Shown here piece after piece: positions 48,030-57,732 of a stretch of DNA of 64,000 nucleotides. The stretch lies in NCBI GenBank assembly GCA_964036665.1, contig OZ038526.1:3906001-3970000 (forward strand), given 5' to 3'. This stretch comes from Gordius sp. MW1. Lineage: Eukaryota > Nematomorpha > Gordioida > Gordea > Gordiidae. Numbering within the stretch: position 1 is the first letter of the stretch; each line of letters opens with the position of its first letter. A program made the translations under genes and the position numbers. The notes beneath the pieces were generated by a model. That model worked only from the letters and a program-made list of their open reading frames with translations, searched no databases and was not told the DNA's origin.

Positions 48030-49315
48030 AATTGCTATGCACTTTATGGGCTCGCTTTTCGTTGTCCGTCTGTCCGTCCAACATGTATCTTAATTGCTGG
48101 TTCGAATTCCGGTGAGGACAAAAAATTTTTAAATTAATATATTGTTCTTGTTAATACCTTTAATTTTATAAGACTTTTTGGCCGTCCGCTGGCTGCTACC
48201 AATGGAAAAAAATGACCATTGGCCAAATTGTGAATCGAAATATTTTTTTTTGAGTTGCTATATTAAGTTAACATTGATAATTACCCTTTGCCCCCCCCCC
48301 TACAAGGCCCTGTGTCTTACTGATATTAGTCCCTGTGCCACCCCCCCCCCCCCCCTACAAAGGCCTATGCCTTTACTGATGTGGGTTCGGATCCCGGCGA
48401 GGGCAAATTCTTAATTGCTGGTTCGAATCCCGGAGAGGCAAATTTTTTTTATTTTTTTTAATTAATATATTGTTAATCTTGTTAATACCATTGATAATAT
48501 GACTTTTTGGCCGTCCGCTGGCTACTTACCAATGAATAAAATGACCATTTGCCAAAGTGTGAATCGAAATGTTTTTTTTTCGTTTTTTGAATTGCTATAT
48601 TGGGTTAACATTGATAATTACCTATGCCCCCCTTACAAGGGCCTATGCCTCTACTGATATGGGTCCCTGTACCCCTCCCCCCACAAAGGCCTATGCCTCT
48701 ACTGATGTGGGTTAGGGCAAATTTTTTTTTATTAAATTAATATATTGTTCTTGTTAATACCATTGATAATATGACTTTTTACCGTGTCCTGGCTACTGAC
48801 CAATGAAAAAAATGACCAGTGGCCAAATTGTTATCGAAATTTTTTTTCGTCTCTTATGTATTTATATCCTTTTTGACCGTGTCCTGGCTACTAACCAATG
48901 AAAAAAATGACCATTGACCAAATTGTAGCAATTTTTTTTTCTATATTTTAAATATAGGCTATTTGGCTGTTTGCTGGCTACTGACCAATAAAAAAATGAC
49001 CACTGGCCAAAGTGAGATTAAGATCAAATTTTTTCTTTAGCTTATAATTATTGGCAAGTATTTGGCAGTCTGCTGGTTACTGACGAATGGAAAAAATGAC
49101 CACTGGCCAAAGTGAGATTAAAATCGATTTTTTTCCTAGATTATAATCATAGGCTAGTTATTTGGCTGTCTGCTGGTTACTGATGAATGGAAAAAATGAC
49201 CACTGGCCAAAGAAGATTAAAATCGATTTTTTCTAGATTATAATTATAGGCTAGTTATTTGGCTGTCTGCTCCCATTAGAAAAAATGACCACTGGCCAAA
49301 GTGATTGAAAAAATG
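48030..49315 (-). mobile_element. HINE/pearl-like element, copy 4, old and rearranged
   Basis: It starts (plus strand) ATTGCTATGCACTTTATGGG, then GTCCGTCTGTCCGTCC, a tRNA-like phrase GGTTCGAATTCCGG, then diverged minisatellite units to about 49310. C-run units with CAAGGCC...TGCCTCTACTGATAT recur three or four times (48285-48720). The 5' hairpin end is missing. Divergence from the other copies suggests it is the oldest. Confidence 0.6.
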
Positions 49316-50102
49316 ACCCGACCCGAAAGCGTTAAAATTTTTTAACCGAATTCCTTTCGAACGTACTGATGTCACTAATTTCCATGGTTTAAAAACGGTT
49401 TACCATTTAAAAACACTAGCTCAGTTATATTTATTTACATAGTGTGGTAGTTGGTGCCTATTCAAATTAGTTTAGTTATTTTTATAGCTGTTAGATAACT
49501 TAATTTTCACGCGCCTACGCTAATGTAAGCGTGTGAATAAAATGTAATGTATTTTGGGTAAATAGACGTGCACTAATTTGATGCAGACGTCGAACGGTCG
49601 GCATCCCTCATTCAAATTGAGCGGCGCATCGACTGTGTTATAAGGGGATTGTACACTGCATTTTAATCATGTATATTTCTTTTTTCTCGGTGTAGTAAGG
49701 GTGTTTATCGATCAAGCTCCAAAAGGTCCTACGAGCCCATACCTCCACCAATCCGTAGACGATTAAACTTACGGATAATTACTCACGGCCATCGCCCGAT
49801 TTATATTTCATTTTTATCTGTTCATTATTGATTGATCGGAATTATAGCGGACATTCGTCCGATATTATTTAAACTGTTTTTGTTACCAATAAAAGGTAGT
49901 GTTATCATCTGGTTATTACAATTGGTAGTTCCTTGGTCATAACACATAACATAAACACAACTTATTTTAGATTTTGTAAATATCAAATACATTTTTTTTA
50001 ATGTAATATAGATTAAACCATTTCAACATTTCATCTTTTTAGAGTTTAATTACCTCTAAAAAAGCTAAAAAATATTATCTTTTACAAAACTATCATTCCT
50101 AG
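49316..50102. other. Unassigned 0.8 kb, possibly a solo LTR
   Basis: Slightly richer in GC. It has TGTGGTAGTTGG near 49442, AATAAA near 49530 and 49890, and TTACA near 49917. It could hold an LTR, but no partner LTR or target duplication was found. Confidence 0.3.
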
Positions 50103-50343
50103 TCCTACTTAAATTTACATGATTTAAGTAAAAAATACTGCTTTAAGTTGTAATATTCAAATAATTACACGCGACCTCAAGAAGCAACAGTGTTTATTAG
50201 AATAGATATTTAGTTAAAAATGGAATTTTTAACTAAATATCTATTCTAATAAACACTGTTGCTTCTTGAGGTCGCGTGTAATTATTTGAATATTACAACT
50301 TAAAGCAGTATTTTTTACTTAAATCATGTAAATTTAAGTAGGA
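50103..50343. repeat. Perfect palindrome, 118-bp arms, 5-bp loop
   Basis: Arms 50103-50220 and 50226-50343 are exact inverse copies around TGGAA (50221-50225). Similarity stops abruptly at both ends. No terminal features typical of a known MITE class were seen. Confidence 0.9.
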
Positions 50344-50751
50344 ACCAAAAAAATCATATCACAGCAAATAATGTGGAATTAAATTAAATTAGAGTTAAGT
50401 TAACAAAATGGGCGAATGTAAGCAAATATAAAAAATCATAACATACAGCATATAATTAATTATATGTTGTGAGTATGGAGTTATAAAGTGCGCAAAGGTT
50501 CCTGTAACTTAGGTTAATTATGTTAAACAGGACGCTTTCAATGATTTAATTTGCCTTGGAGAAGTTGATTAGCTATCTGCTAAATTCCAATGCGAAAACG
50601 AATTGCAAAAAATTTATTTTAGTAGAAAAGGTGTAAACAGAACAGATTAAGTTTAGGAAAGATTTTGAGATAAATTGATAATTTTGGTTTGTCAATAGGT
50701 TATATTATATCAGAGAACTGTGTTTATTGTTTGATATATTTTAGTTTTAGT
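50344..50751. other. Spacer, no gene seen
   Basis: AT-rich. Nothing recognised. Confidence 0.4.
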
Positions 50752-50944
50752 AAAAGTGACATGGGCGTAGCCAAGGGGGGGGCAGGGAGGGGCGGCTGCC
50801 CCCCTCTAAATCCAAAAAATTGTTGAAATTCATTAAAATCATGGCTAAAATTTCAAAAAATGTTCATTTTGCCCCTCCCTAAACATCCTTAAATCATTAT
50901 TGCCCCCTCTAATTCCAAAGCTGGCTACGCCCATGAAAAGTGAC
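50752..50944. mobile_element. CGTAGC-type MITE with 9-bp target duplication
   Basis: ATGGGCGTAGCC...GGCTACGCCCATG (50761-50935, 175 bp) is flanked by AAAAGTGAC at 50752-50760 and 50936-50944. A G run and GGGGCGGCTGCCCCCC follow the left end. A 9-bp duplication suggests a Mutator-like origin, but no transposase is known to me for this family. Confidence 0.75.
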
Positions 50945-51557
50945 ATGGTATAAAATGATTTCTATTTGCTGGGGTGTGATCTCAAATGCTTTTAAAGTCA
51001 TATGCAGCTTATTAAACGACAAAAGAGTATACCTAGTAAGTTATTGTAGCAAAATACTTGATTTTCAATATCGAGCAATAGCTCATGATATTCGGCGGCT
51101 AATAAGTTATTAAAATCTTCCTTTATTAGCTAAATATTTTAGAGAAGTTAAATTTTTAATTCCTATTAATAACAAAACTTAAAAAAATTCCTTTTTACTT
51201 CTTTAAATAATGGTAAACTAAGACTGCATATAGTTACAACCATAACGTATAAATACTTTAAAGCAATAAAATATAAGAAACTAGTCTGACGCAATGACGC
51301 AATTTGGAAATACAAGAAAATTTTTCTTTATACATGTAGAAACAGTTATTATAAAGATATTGCTACTGAACTTCCCAAAGGATGTTTCTAAAAAGTTTAA
51401 CGCTGTTTAATTAATATAATATACTCAACAATTGATTTAATTCTTTTTTCTCCTTTCATTTTAAGTGTAAAATGATAGGTACCTCGCTTAAATCTTTTTA
51501 AATCGTAAAGCTAACTTCAGGAAAATTAATATTTGGGAACAATATATTGATCTTATA
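50945..51557. other. Spacer, no gene seen
   Basis: AT-rich. Nothing recognised. Confidence 0.4.
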
Positions 51558-51830
51558 ATGCAACAAAATTCCCCAACAACACTTCCATGTAATGAGACCC
51601 TAATTTCTAGAAATACCAAAATAGATGAGAGTACGCAGACTGGGGGTTCTGGTGTAATGTATCCGCTTAGAAAAACGAGATCTTACAATTTTATGGGAAA
51701 GAAAACTAATTCAAATGAAAATAATTGTTATATTGTAGATAAAAAATATGCCCAAAGTTTTGAATCCTTTAAACATTTGCTTAAAATTTTTTCACACGAT
51801 GCTAAAATTACTCAATTTTTAATCATCTAA
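51558..51830 (+). CDS. Unrecognised 90-codon ORF
   Basis: Hydrophilic, with a PLRKTRSYNFMGKKTNSNEN stretch and no signal peptide or known motif. Its 3' part (IVDKKYAQSFESFKHLLKIF) is partly repeated, at DNA level, at about 53291-53347, on the other side of the inverted hAT block. It may be a broken exon of a gene split by that block, possibly the Tyr/Asp-rich gene downstream. Function unknown, and coding status uncertain. Confidence 0.3.
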   Translation: MQQNSPTTLPCNETLISRNTKIDESTQTGGSGVMYPLRKTRSYNFMGKKTNSNENNCYIVDKKYAQSFESFKHLLKIFSHDAKITQFLII

Positions 51831-51835
51831 TTGTG

Positions 51836-53230
51836 CTGGTTTAATTCTTCCAGCATGTCCTCGAAAAATAAGAGGACGGAACCAACGGTGTTATTAGTTT
51901 AGCTGCTCAACTCGAGCCGGAGATCGTGGAATGTTTTCAGCATCTCCTCGACTTCCTTCAACTGTGCAACGCTTGATGCCTATGTTTTTATTCGCCCATA
52001 CATTGAGGCAGGCAATATTAGATACTATTATAGTATACCTTATTAGCTTCAGCGAACATAAGGTACGTTGAGTTCCAATGTGTATTATTCGGCTGGGGAA
52101 TTTTGGTTTTCGTCATTTTAGCGTATTCATCGCTAAGTGAAGGTGATTTTTTAAGGTCTTTACTAGAAAATACATTTTTTCGAGTGGTCCTTCAATGGCC
52201 GCCAAACCCTCCTTTACCATAAGGTTGATGATGTGACAGGCACATCTTCTATGATAAACAACCCTTTTTACGTCCGAACAAATTGGTAGCCCCTATATCG
52301 TTGCGGGTGTTGTCCATAGTGATATACAAATTTTGTTATTGATTTGATATTTATCAAAAGCCCTGAGCAATTGATAGAAGAGTATATCAGCAGTATGCGG
52401 GTGACATACTTCGACCAACATTTTAGAGATCAAGCAAAAAAAATCGGGACTATCTTAATATCCCTTAAGTCTATAATTTCTATCACTACAGAAGTGTGGA
52501 AGTTTATTAAAAACTCTTCATTAAGGCCATCACGGGATTAATGAATCATGGGAGCCCAAGTCCGTATTACTTGATATTGTTGAAGTATGTCACCCGCATA
52601 CTTCTCATATTCTCTATCATCAATTAATGGGGTGTTTGATGAATACCAAATCACTAAAAAATGTTGTCAATTACAACGTATAACACCTGCTATGAAATTG
52701 GGACAATCAATTTGTTCAATAGTTATGTAAAAGGGTTGTTTATTATAGAATGCCTGTCACACCATTAACCTTATGGCAATGGATGGTTTGGCGGGCATTG
52801 AGGGACCATTGGAAAAGATTTATTTTTTAGTTAAGACATTGACAAAATCACCCTTTACTCAGCAATGAATATGCTAAAATGACCAAAACAGAAATTCCTC
52901 CGCCGAATAATACACGTTGGACCCCATCGCACCTTATGTTGACTGAGGCAGTACATTATAATGGTATATATTTAACAATTTATTTAGAATATTGCCTGCC
53001 TTATTATATAGGCCGATAAAAACATAGGCAACAAGAGCCTGATTTTTTCTACAGATGAGATTATATTGTTAAAGGAAGTCGATGAACTGTTAAAACCCTT
53101 TTACGACCTCACTCTCGACTTGACCTCCGAATCCAATAACACCGTTGGCTCTGCCCTTATATAACTCGATGACATGCTGGATGTATTTAACCAACACAGC
53201 CAAACAATTACAAATTCAATAATTTAGCAT
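51836..53230. mobile_element. Inverted pair of hAT transposase fragments
   Basis: The plus-strand half (about 52560-53230) reads, in shifting frames, LLKEVDELLKPFYDLTLDLT and a DDMLDVFNQHSQT tail, as in the central hAT region. The other half (about 51836-52540) is the same sequence inverted: for example ACACCGTTGG and GACATGCTGG appear at 53140-53175 and, inverted, at 51850-51895. The inner join is near 52400-52610, where TATGCGGGTGACATACTTC faces its inverse. Both halves are full of stops. Confidence 0.65.
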
Positions 53231-53290
53231 CCGTGGAAAGGATGTTAAAAAAAGCTTAATGGCTATATGCCATATGTGTGTACGTTCGAA

Positions 53291-53347
53291 AATGTTATAT
53301 TGTAGATAAAAAAGTGCCCATTGATTTGAATCCTTTAAACATTTGCT
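53291..53347. repeat. Copy of 51729-51785 on the far side of the hAT block
   Basis: TGTTATATTGTAGATAAAAA, then a variable centre, then TTGAATCCTTTAAACATTTG, occurs at both places with a few differences. At nearly 60 bp it is too long to be an ordinary transposon target duplication. Confidence 0.7.
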
Positions 53348-53454
53348 CAAAAGTTACTTTCAAAGTTCGTTATTTAATAGCTTTAAAGTGATTGCTTGCA
53401 TTTTTATGAATGTTTATATCATATTGATCTTTAAGTACCACTTTTAATATACAG

Positions 53455-53958
53455 GATGCAACATTAGCCTACAATGATGATGCAGACAAGTCATATACCT
53501 ATGATTATGTAAGTCTTGTACAAAGAGATTTGTTTATTAAAACCAATTTTTTATTTAATTTACGTAAAAGTTTTTTCTTTTAAACACCCGAATTTACCAA
53601 AAGTTTTGTTTCATTAATTTAGGGGTATGCTTATGAAACCAGTTTATACGGTTCGGACACCTCAGCCTACAACGATGACCCATATTATAATTACGATTAT
53701 GGAGAATACTATGACGATTATGATAGCAAATATGCATATGATACGGTAAAATGCTTCTAAGATGATACATTCAACTTACAGAATATTGATTTTAATAAAT
53801 TGTACCCAAATAAAGTTATTTTAAATTGTTTTAACATATCTTTTCTATATTGTATATCAAAAATATAGGATTACAACTATGTTTATGGTGACGAGGATAG
53901 TAAAAGTGGGGCGTATAGTTATGATAATAACACATATTACGATTATAATTATCAATGA
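53455..53958 (+). CDS. Tyr/Asp-rich repetitive protein, exons A-C (partial)
   Basis: Three exons with clean splice sites, each a whole number of codons: 53455-53508, 53623-53745 and 53869-53958. Donors are GTAAGT and GTAAAA; acceptors are ATACAG, TTTAG and TATAG. The product is dominated by Tyr, Asp, Asn and Ser (DPYYNYDYGEYYDDYDSKYA). The upstream exon with the start codon was not identified. Exon C ends in TGA after YDYNYQ. Comparison with exon D (57541-57621) suggests the stop may follow a 1-base insertion. Tyr/Asp/Gly-rich low-complexity proteins are often secreted structural or adhesive proteins such as eggshell, cement or fibre proteins, but function here is unknown. Confidence 0.6.
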
Positions 53959-54044
53959 TTATTATTTAATTAATATATGAATTTATCGTCTGCGTATGAT
54001 TTTATCGTCTGCTTATAATTAATCGCGGTTATAAAAATAAAAAT

Positions 54045-55535
54045 TCTTTTTCCAGCCCCACTCTCGCCCGTGCATTAGAGCCCTGCAAAGTCACTTTTTT
54101 CAACCCGAACCCGACCCGACTCGAAAGCATTTAAATTTTTTTAACCCAAACCGACCAGACCCGAATGCGTTTTAAATTTTTCAACCCGAGCCCGACCCGA
54201 AAGCTTTTTAAGCCAAACCCGACCCGACCCAAAAGTTAAAAAAGTTAATATTGTAAAATAATGGATTTAAATGGCAACAAAATTTTATCTCCCAAAAATG
54301 GACCAACGTTATATGTCTATCATTTCCGGGTCACATGCTAAAAAAGATAGGTTATATATATAAAATCAATTCAGTCTCTAATTAAAATTGCCTATAAATG
54401 GCCCATAGACTATACTTTTAGGTAAATTGCGTTGCGTTAAATGTAATTATTATTATTTTCTTCAAAATATTAACGACCCCCAATTTTTTCACATAAAATG
54501 CTTATATTCTAATTAAAATGAGTTTGTCTGTATCATCAGGCAAATTTGATTTTAAGGCCAATAACGGTTATGGCAATATTGAGCGAAAATGAAAGGAGAA
54601 AATTTGATTCTTATTTCAAAAACTCTTATTTTTTAAATCATTTTTGTAAATATGATAAATTAATTTTATTCTAGTGTATAAGTTAGGCGATAAAACAAGT
54701 TGAGACATTAATATTTAAAAAAGAAAAATGGGAATTAAAAAAATCATAAGTTTTGTGATATCAATTACATGTTCATTATAATTTAACATCCATTAAGATA
54801 TTTTACGTTTCTGAGTTTAAAAATGCCCAATTCCAAAATTCAGATATAACTTAAAATCAATTAATTTAAATGAATGTATGAGATAAATTAATCATACATT
54901 TCGACATTAATTATAAAATATTATATAAAATAGCATTAATTTAAAAGATATGTCTATTCAATATAGAATTTAACGTTCAACCCGATCCGGACCCGGCGCA
55001 AGTTTAAAATTTTTCAACCCGAACCCGACCCGAAAGTTTTTTAAAATTTTTAACTCGAACCCGACTACCGTGCATAGGATGCTTTGATCTTCTCGTTCTT
55101 GGAGCATGCTACGATATGCACTATCGGCTATGGAGAAAATGTGAGGGGGGCCTTCGTGCCTCTTTTTACCCTTGTAAAATTAAATCACTTTTTCCGGGTA
55201 TATCGGCAATTTTTTGTACGGTTTGACCACGACGCAAAATAGGCCCGAATACGTATAAATCAATCCTGAATAGTTTTAGATTATGGAAAACTGATGCTTC
55301 ATTTATGCAAGTTAAATCGGCCATATCCTCAACCTTTGTAAATTTTGGGGGATTCATTCTTTGAACATCTACTTTTTGGACCCTAATTCTCTTGCCAGTT
55401 TCTTGACATTCTACTTCCAATTCATCTTCTCTTTCAGCTATAAATCCATTTATTTCATGATTCCACTTGGGAGGCAGGGTCATTTATCATTTGTTTGTCA
55501 ACGGTTAAATAAGTTAATTCATTATCAGCCATATA
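54045..55535 (-). pseudogene. Myosin II heavy chain, N-terminal part (residues ~1 to the P-loop)
   Basis: On the minus strand the start [20 protein letters not shown] (from 55532) matches the beginning of non-muscle myosin II. After a frameshift come the SH3-like region ([12 protein letters not shown], then [20 protein letters not shown]), then in another frame [20 protein letters not shown], then [19 protein letters not shown] hAT element (54076-55067) interrupts the next codons, and GESGAGK follows at about 54050-54067. Similarity stops directly after the P-loop lysine. Several frameshifts show it is dead. No introns are present. Confidence 0.85.
54068..55075. mobile_element. hAT-type element inserted in the myosin P-loop codons
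   Basis: The element 54076-55067 starts TAGAGCCCTGC and ends CCCGACTA. It is flanked by CCGTGCAT at 54068-54075 and 55068-55075, a perfect 8-bp duplication. Repeats of CCCGACCCGAA lie inside both ends. Removing it rejoins ILCT with GESGAGK on the minus strand. The outermost ends are only weakly inverted and no transposase is present. Confidence 0.8.
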
Positions 55536-55584
55536 AAAACTTTCGTATATAATGATACTTATAAATAAGAGAGAAAAATGCCCG

Positions 55585-56832
55585 ACAGTCCTAAACATAC
55601 CCTTACGGGTTCGGGCCCCAAAAGCGGTTCGTTCATGGCGGTTGCCGAGAGACCAACTATATCAGCGTCTTTCCAAATGGCTCCCACCAAATTTTCCTGA
55701 CTACTTTGCAATAGCCCAACAAACGTTTCGTTCAATGGGTCCATGTTCTTCATGAGCCATTGCTCAGTCGAGTAATCGACCCTGCCAGTGTAATAGATGA
55801 TGGAGAAACAAGCTTTTTCCCTAAAATCTGGCCTCAAAAATTTGGGATGACCGTTGTGGGTCGATATAAGATTTTCCACGAAGAAAGTATCGTTAGCTTT
55901 AGGGAACCAGCACTCTTCGTCTAACAAGGCAAAAGCTCCCATCGGTTTTTGTAGCAAATCTCTCGTGGGCTGAAGGTCGAGACTAAAATCTATGAAACGC
56001 CACTCGATGCCTTCCCTCTGATATTCCTCCTGTTCCAGGATGAACATTCTGTGTTTAAACAATTGCTGCAACTTTTCGTTCGTGTAATTGATGCACAGTT
56101 GTTCGTGAGAGTTTTTCTCAAATATTTCGAACCCAGCAATGTCTAGTATGCCGATAAAGGAGGCACCTTGCCTTTTTGTCCTATCCAGAGATTTGTTGAT
56201 CCTGACCACGATCCACCTAAATAGACGTTCATACATAGCCTTGGCTATGGCTTCTATCGCAAATTCAACTTGTTCTTTGGTTTGAGCTTTGGTAACGAAA
56301 TCACAGCCCACCTTAATTTTTGGCCTGAGAAGTGATCGTATCATCTCAGAAACGTTGAGTCCCAATAGGCATGCCACTTTTTGGGCCGAAATATCGTCGG
56401 GGAGAGTGGCTTGATCACTTTTGCCTTCCGTTTGAAATTCCATGTTACCAATTTGAAGAACGGCAGATATAACTTTGAGGATCGAAGTGATGTTATTTTC
56501 CATGCCCATAATTTTCATAGCGGCTACAGTGCTCTCGAATTCAACGTTATCATCTATACCCGTCACGGAATATTGTCGTTCGTGAGGTAGGTGTAGTCTT
56601 TGAAATTTTCCAATAACAATTCACTTTTCATTTTATCCGAAGCACCGGCTAGTAATTGATAGAATATATGAAAGGACCTCTCGTTTTTAGATTGTCGATT
56701 AACTCGTGCCTTCTCCAGAAAATATGTTTCAATGTTGGCACCGGTGTAACCCGAAGTTTCGAAGTTAATCCTTATAAATTGCCAAATCGCGAACTGTTGT
56801 CGTTTTTGATTGTCTTGGCACTCTCGAATGCC
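55585..56832 (-). pseudogene. Myosin II heavy chain, motor-domain part (placed before the N-terminus)
   Basis: From 56832 downward the sequence gives [17 protein letters not shown], then in another frame [40 protein letters not shown], and after a further shift the long open stretch 56566-55559. That stretch contains [33 protein letters not shown] and [17 protein letters not shown] blocks. It ends in [15 protein letters not shown]. These are residues of about 230-660 of a non-muscle/smooth myosin II head, without introns. At least three frameshifts break it. It lies upstream of the N-terminal fragment, so the order is scrambled. Confidence 0.9.
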
Positions 56833-57540
56833 TCTTGGAAACAAAAAGACAACTTACCCACATACAAAAGAGTATCCGTGCCACCTGATATGGACTTGTT
56901 ACATAGTTAGCGATAATGGACCACAATTTACGTCGGACCAATTTAAAACTTTCTGTAAAGCAAACGGCATTCGAAATCTTCGTGGCGCACCTTACCACCC
57001 TAGAACTAATGGTTTGGCGGAGAGATACATTAGGACAATTATAAGCAAATTTTTCGCGGGGAGGAGACAGGGGTTAGATGATCACGAAAATTTGTTGCAA
57101 GTTTTATTTAATATGCGTACGACTGTGAATACCACTACTGGTATTAGTCCGAGAGAAGGCATGTTTAACCGAAGACTTACAACTCTACACCAACTAAAAT
57201 GGACGCACAATGATAGAATTGTTGATGTTTTATGGAAACAAAAAGATAACATACCCACATACAAAAGAGTATCCGTGCCACTTGTCAGATACACCGAGAA
57301 TTCTGCTTAAAGAAGGGAGAAGTGTAATGACAGTTATTTAGTTATTTGAATATACGCTTCCTTATTTGTAACATAATTTAATTTTCGCCTAAAAAAACCC
57401 AAAAATTTCTCCCAATTGATCCCCCTTCGTTTTTATATCCTAGCGTCCAAAAATTTAACCCATTATATTTACGCTAATTAATTCGACGTTATTCCTGCGC
57501 GCGTTACATTTAATAAAATAAATTTAATCTTCTTTTTGGT
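56833..57540 (+). mobile_element. Ty3/gypsy retrotransposon 3' fragment (integrase end, PPT, 3' LTR start)
   Basis: The frame from about 56895 encodes the second half of an integrase core: IVSDNGPQFTSDQFKTFCKA, APYHPRTNGLAERY and ISPREGMFNRR. The catalytic Asp of DNGPQF and the Glu of GLAER are present; the first Asp and the zinc region are missing. The frame ends at 57308-57310. A purine tract AAAGAAGGGAGAAG precedes TGTAATGACAG at 57323, the expected start of the 3' LTR. The LTR end is not clear. A ~50-bp stretch at 56833-56884 repeats 57233-57284, so the fragment is locally duplicated at its junction with the myosin pseudogene. Confidence 0.78.
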
Positions 57541-57621
57541 ATATATATAATTGTGATGATAATAACATACATTATAATTATAATGATTATTATGGTAATG
57601 ACTATTCGGATTATTATGCTG
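57541..57621 (+). pseudogene. Tyr/Asp-rich protein, exon D fragment
   Basis: NYNDYYGNDYSDYYA is readable, ending in GCTG followed by a GTATAT donor. One base is left over, which fits the phase of exon E. The 5' side has no acceptor and abuts the retrotransposon fragment. The first part resembles the end of exon C. Confidence 0.5.
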
Positions 57622-57732
57622 GTATATATTTTCAATGATGTAATTAATAATACTTTATCCTAAGAGCTAAAATTTAATTGTTAATTATTTCATAAAATCT
57701 AGCTAAATATATTGACAATCGATCTTAAATAT

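Noticed and set aside
49316..50102. Solo LTR
   Set aside because: TG...CA-like ends and AATAAA are present but there is no target duplication or second copy in the window.
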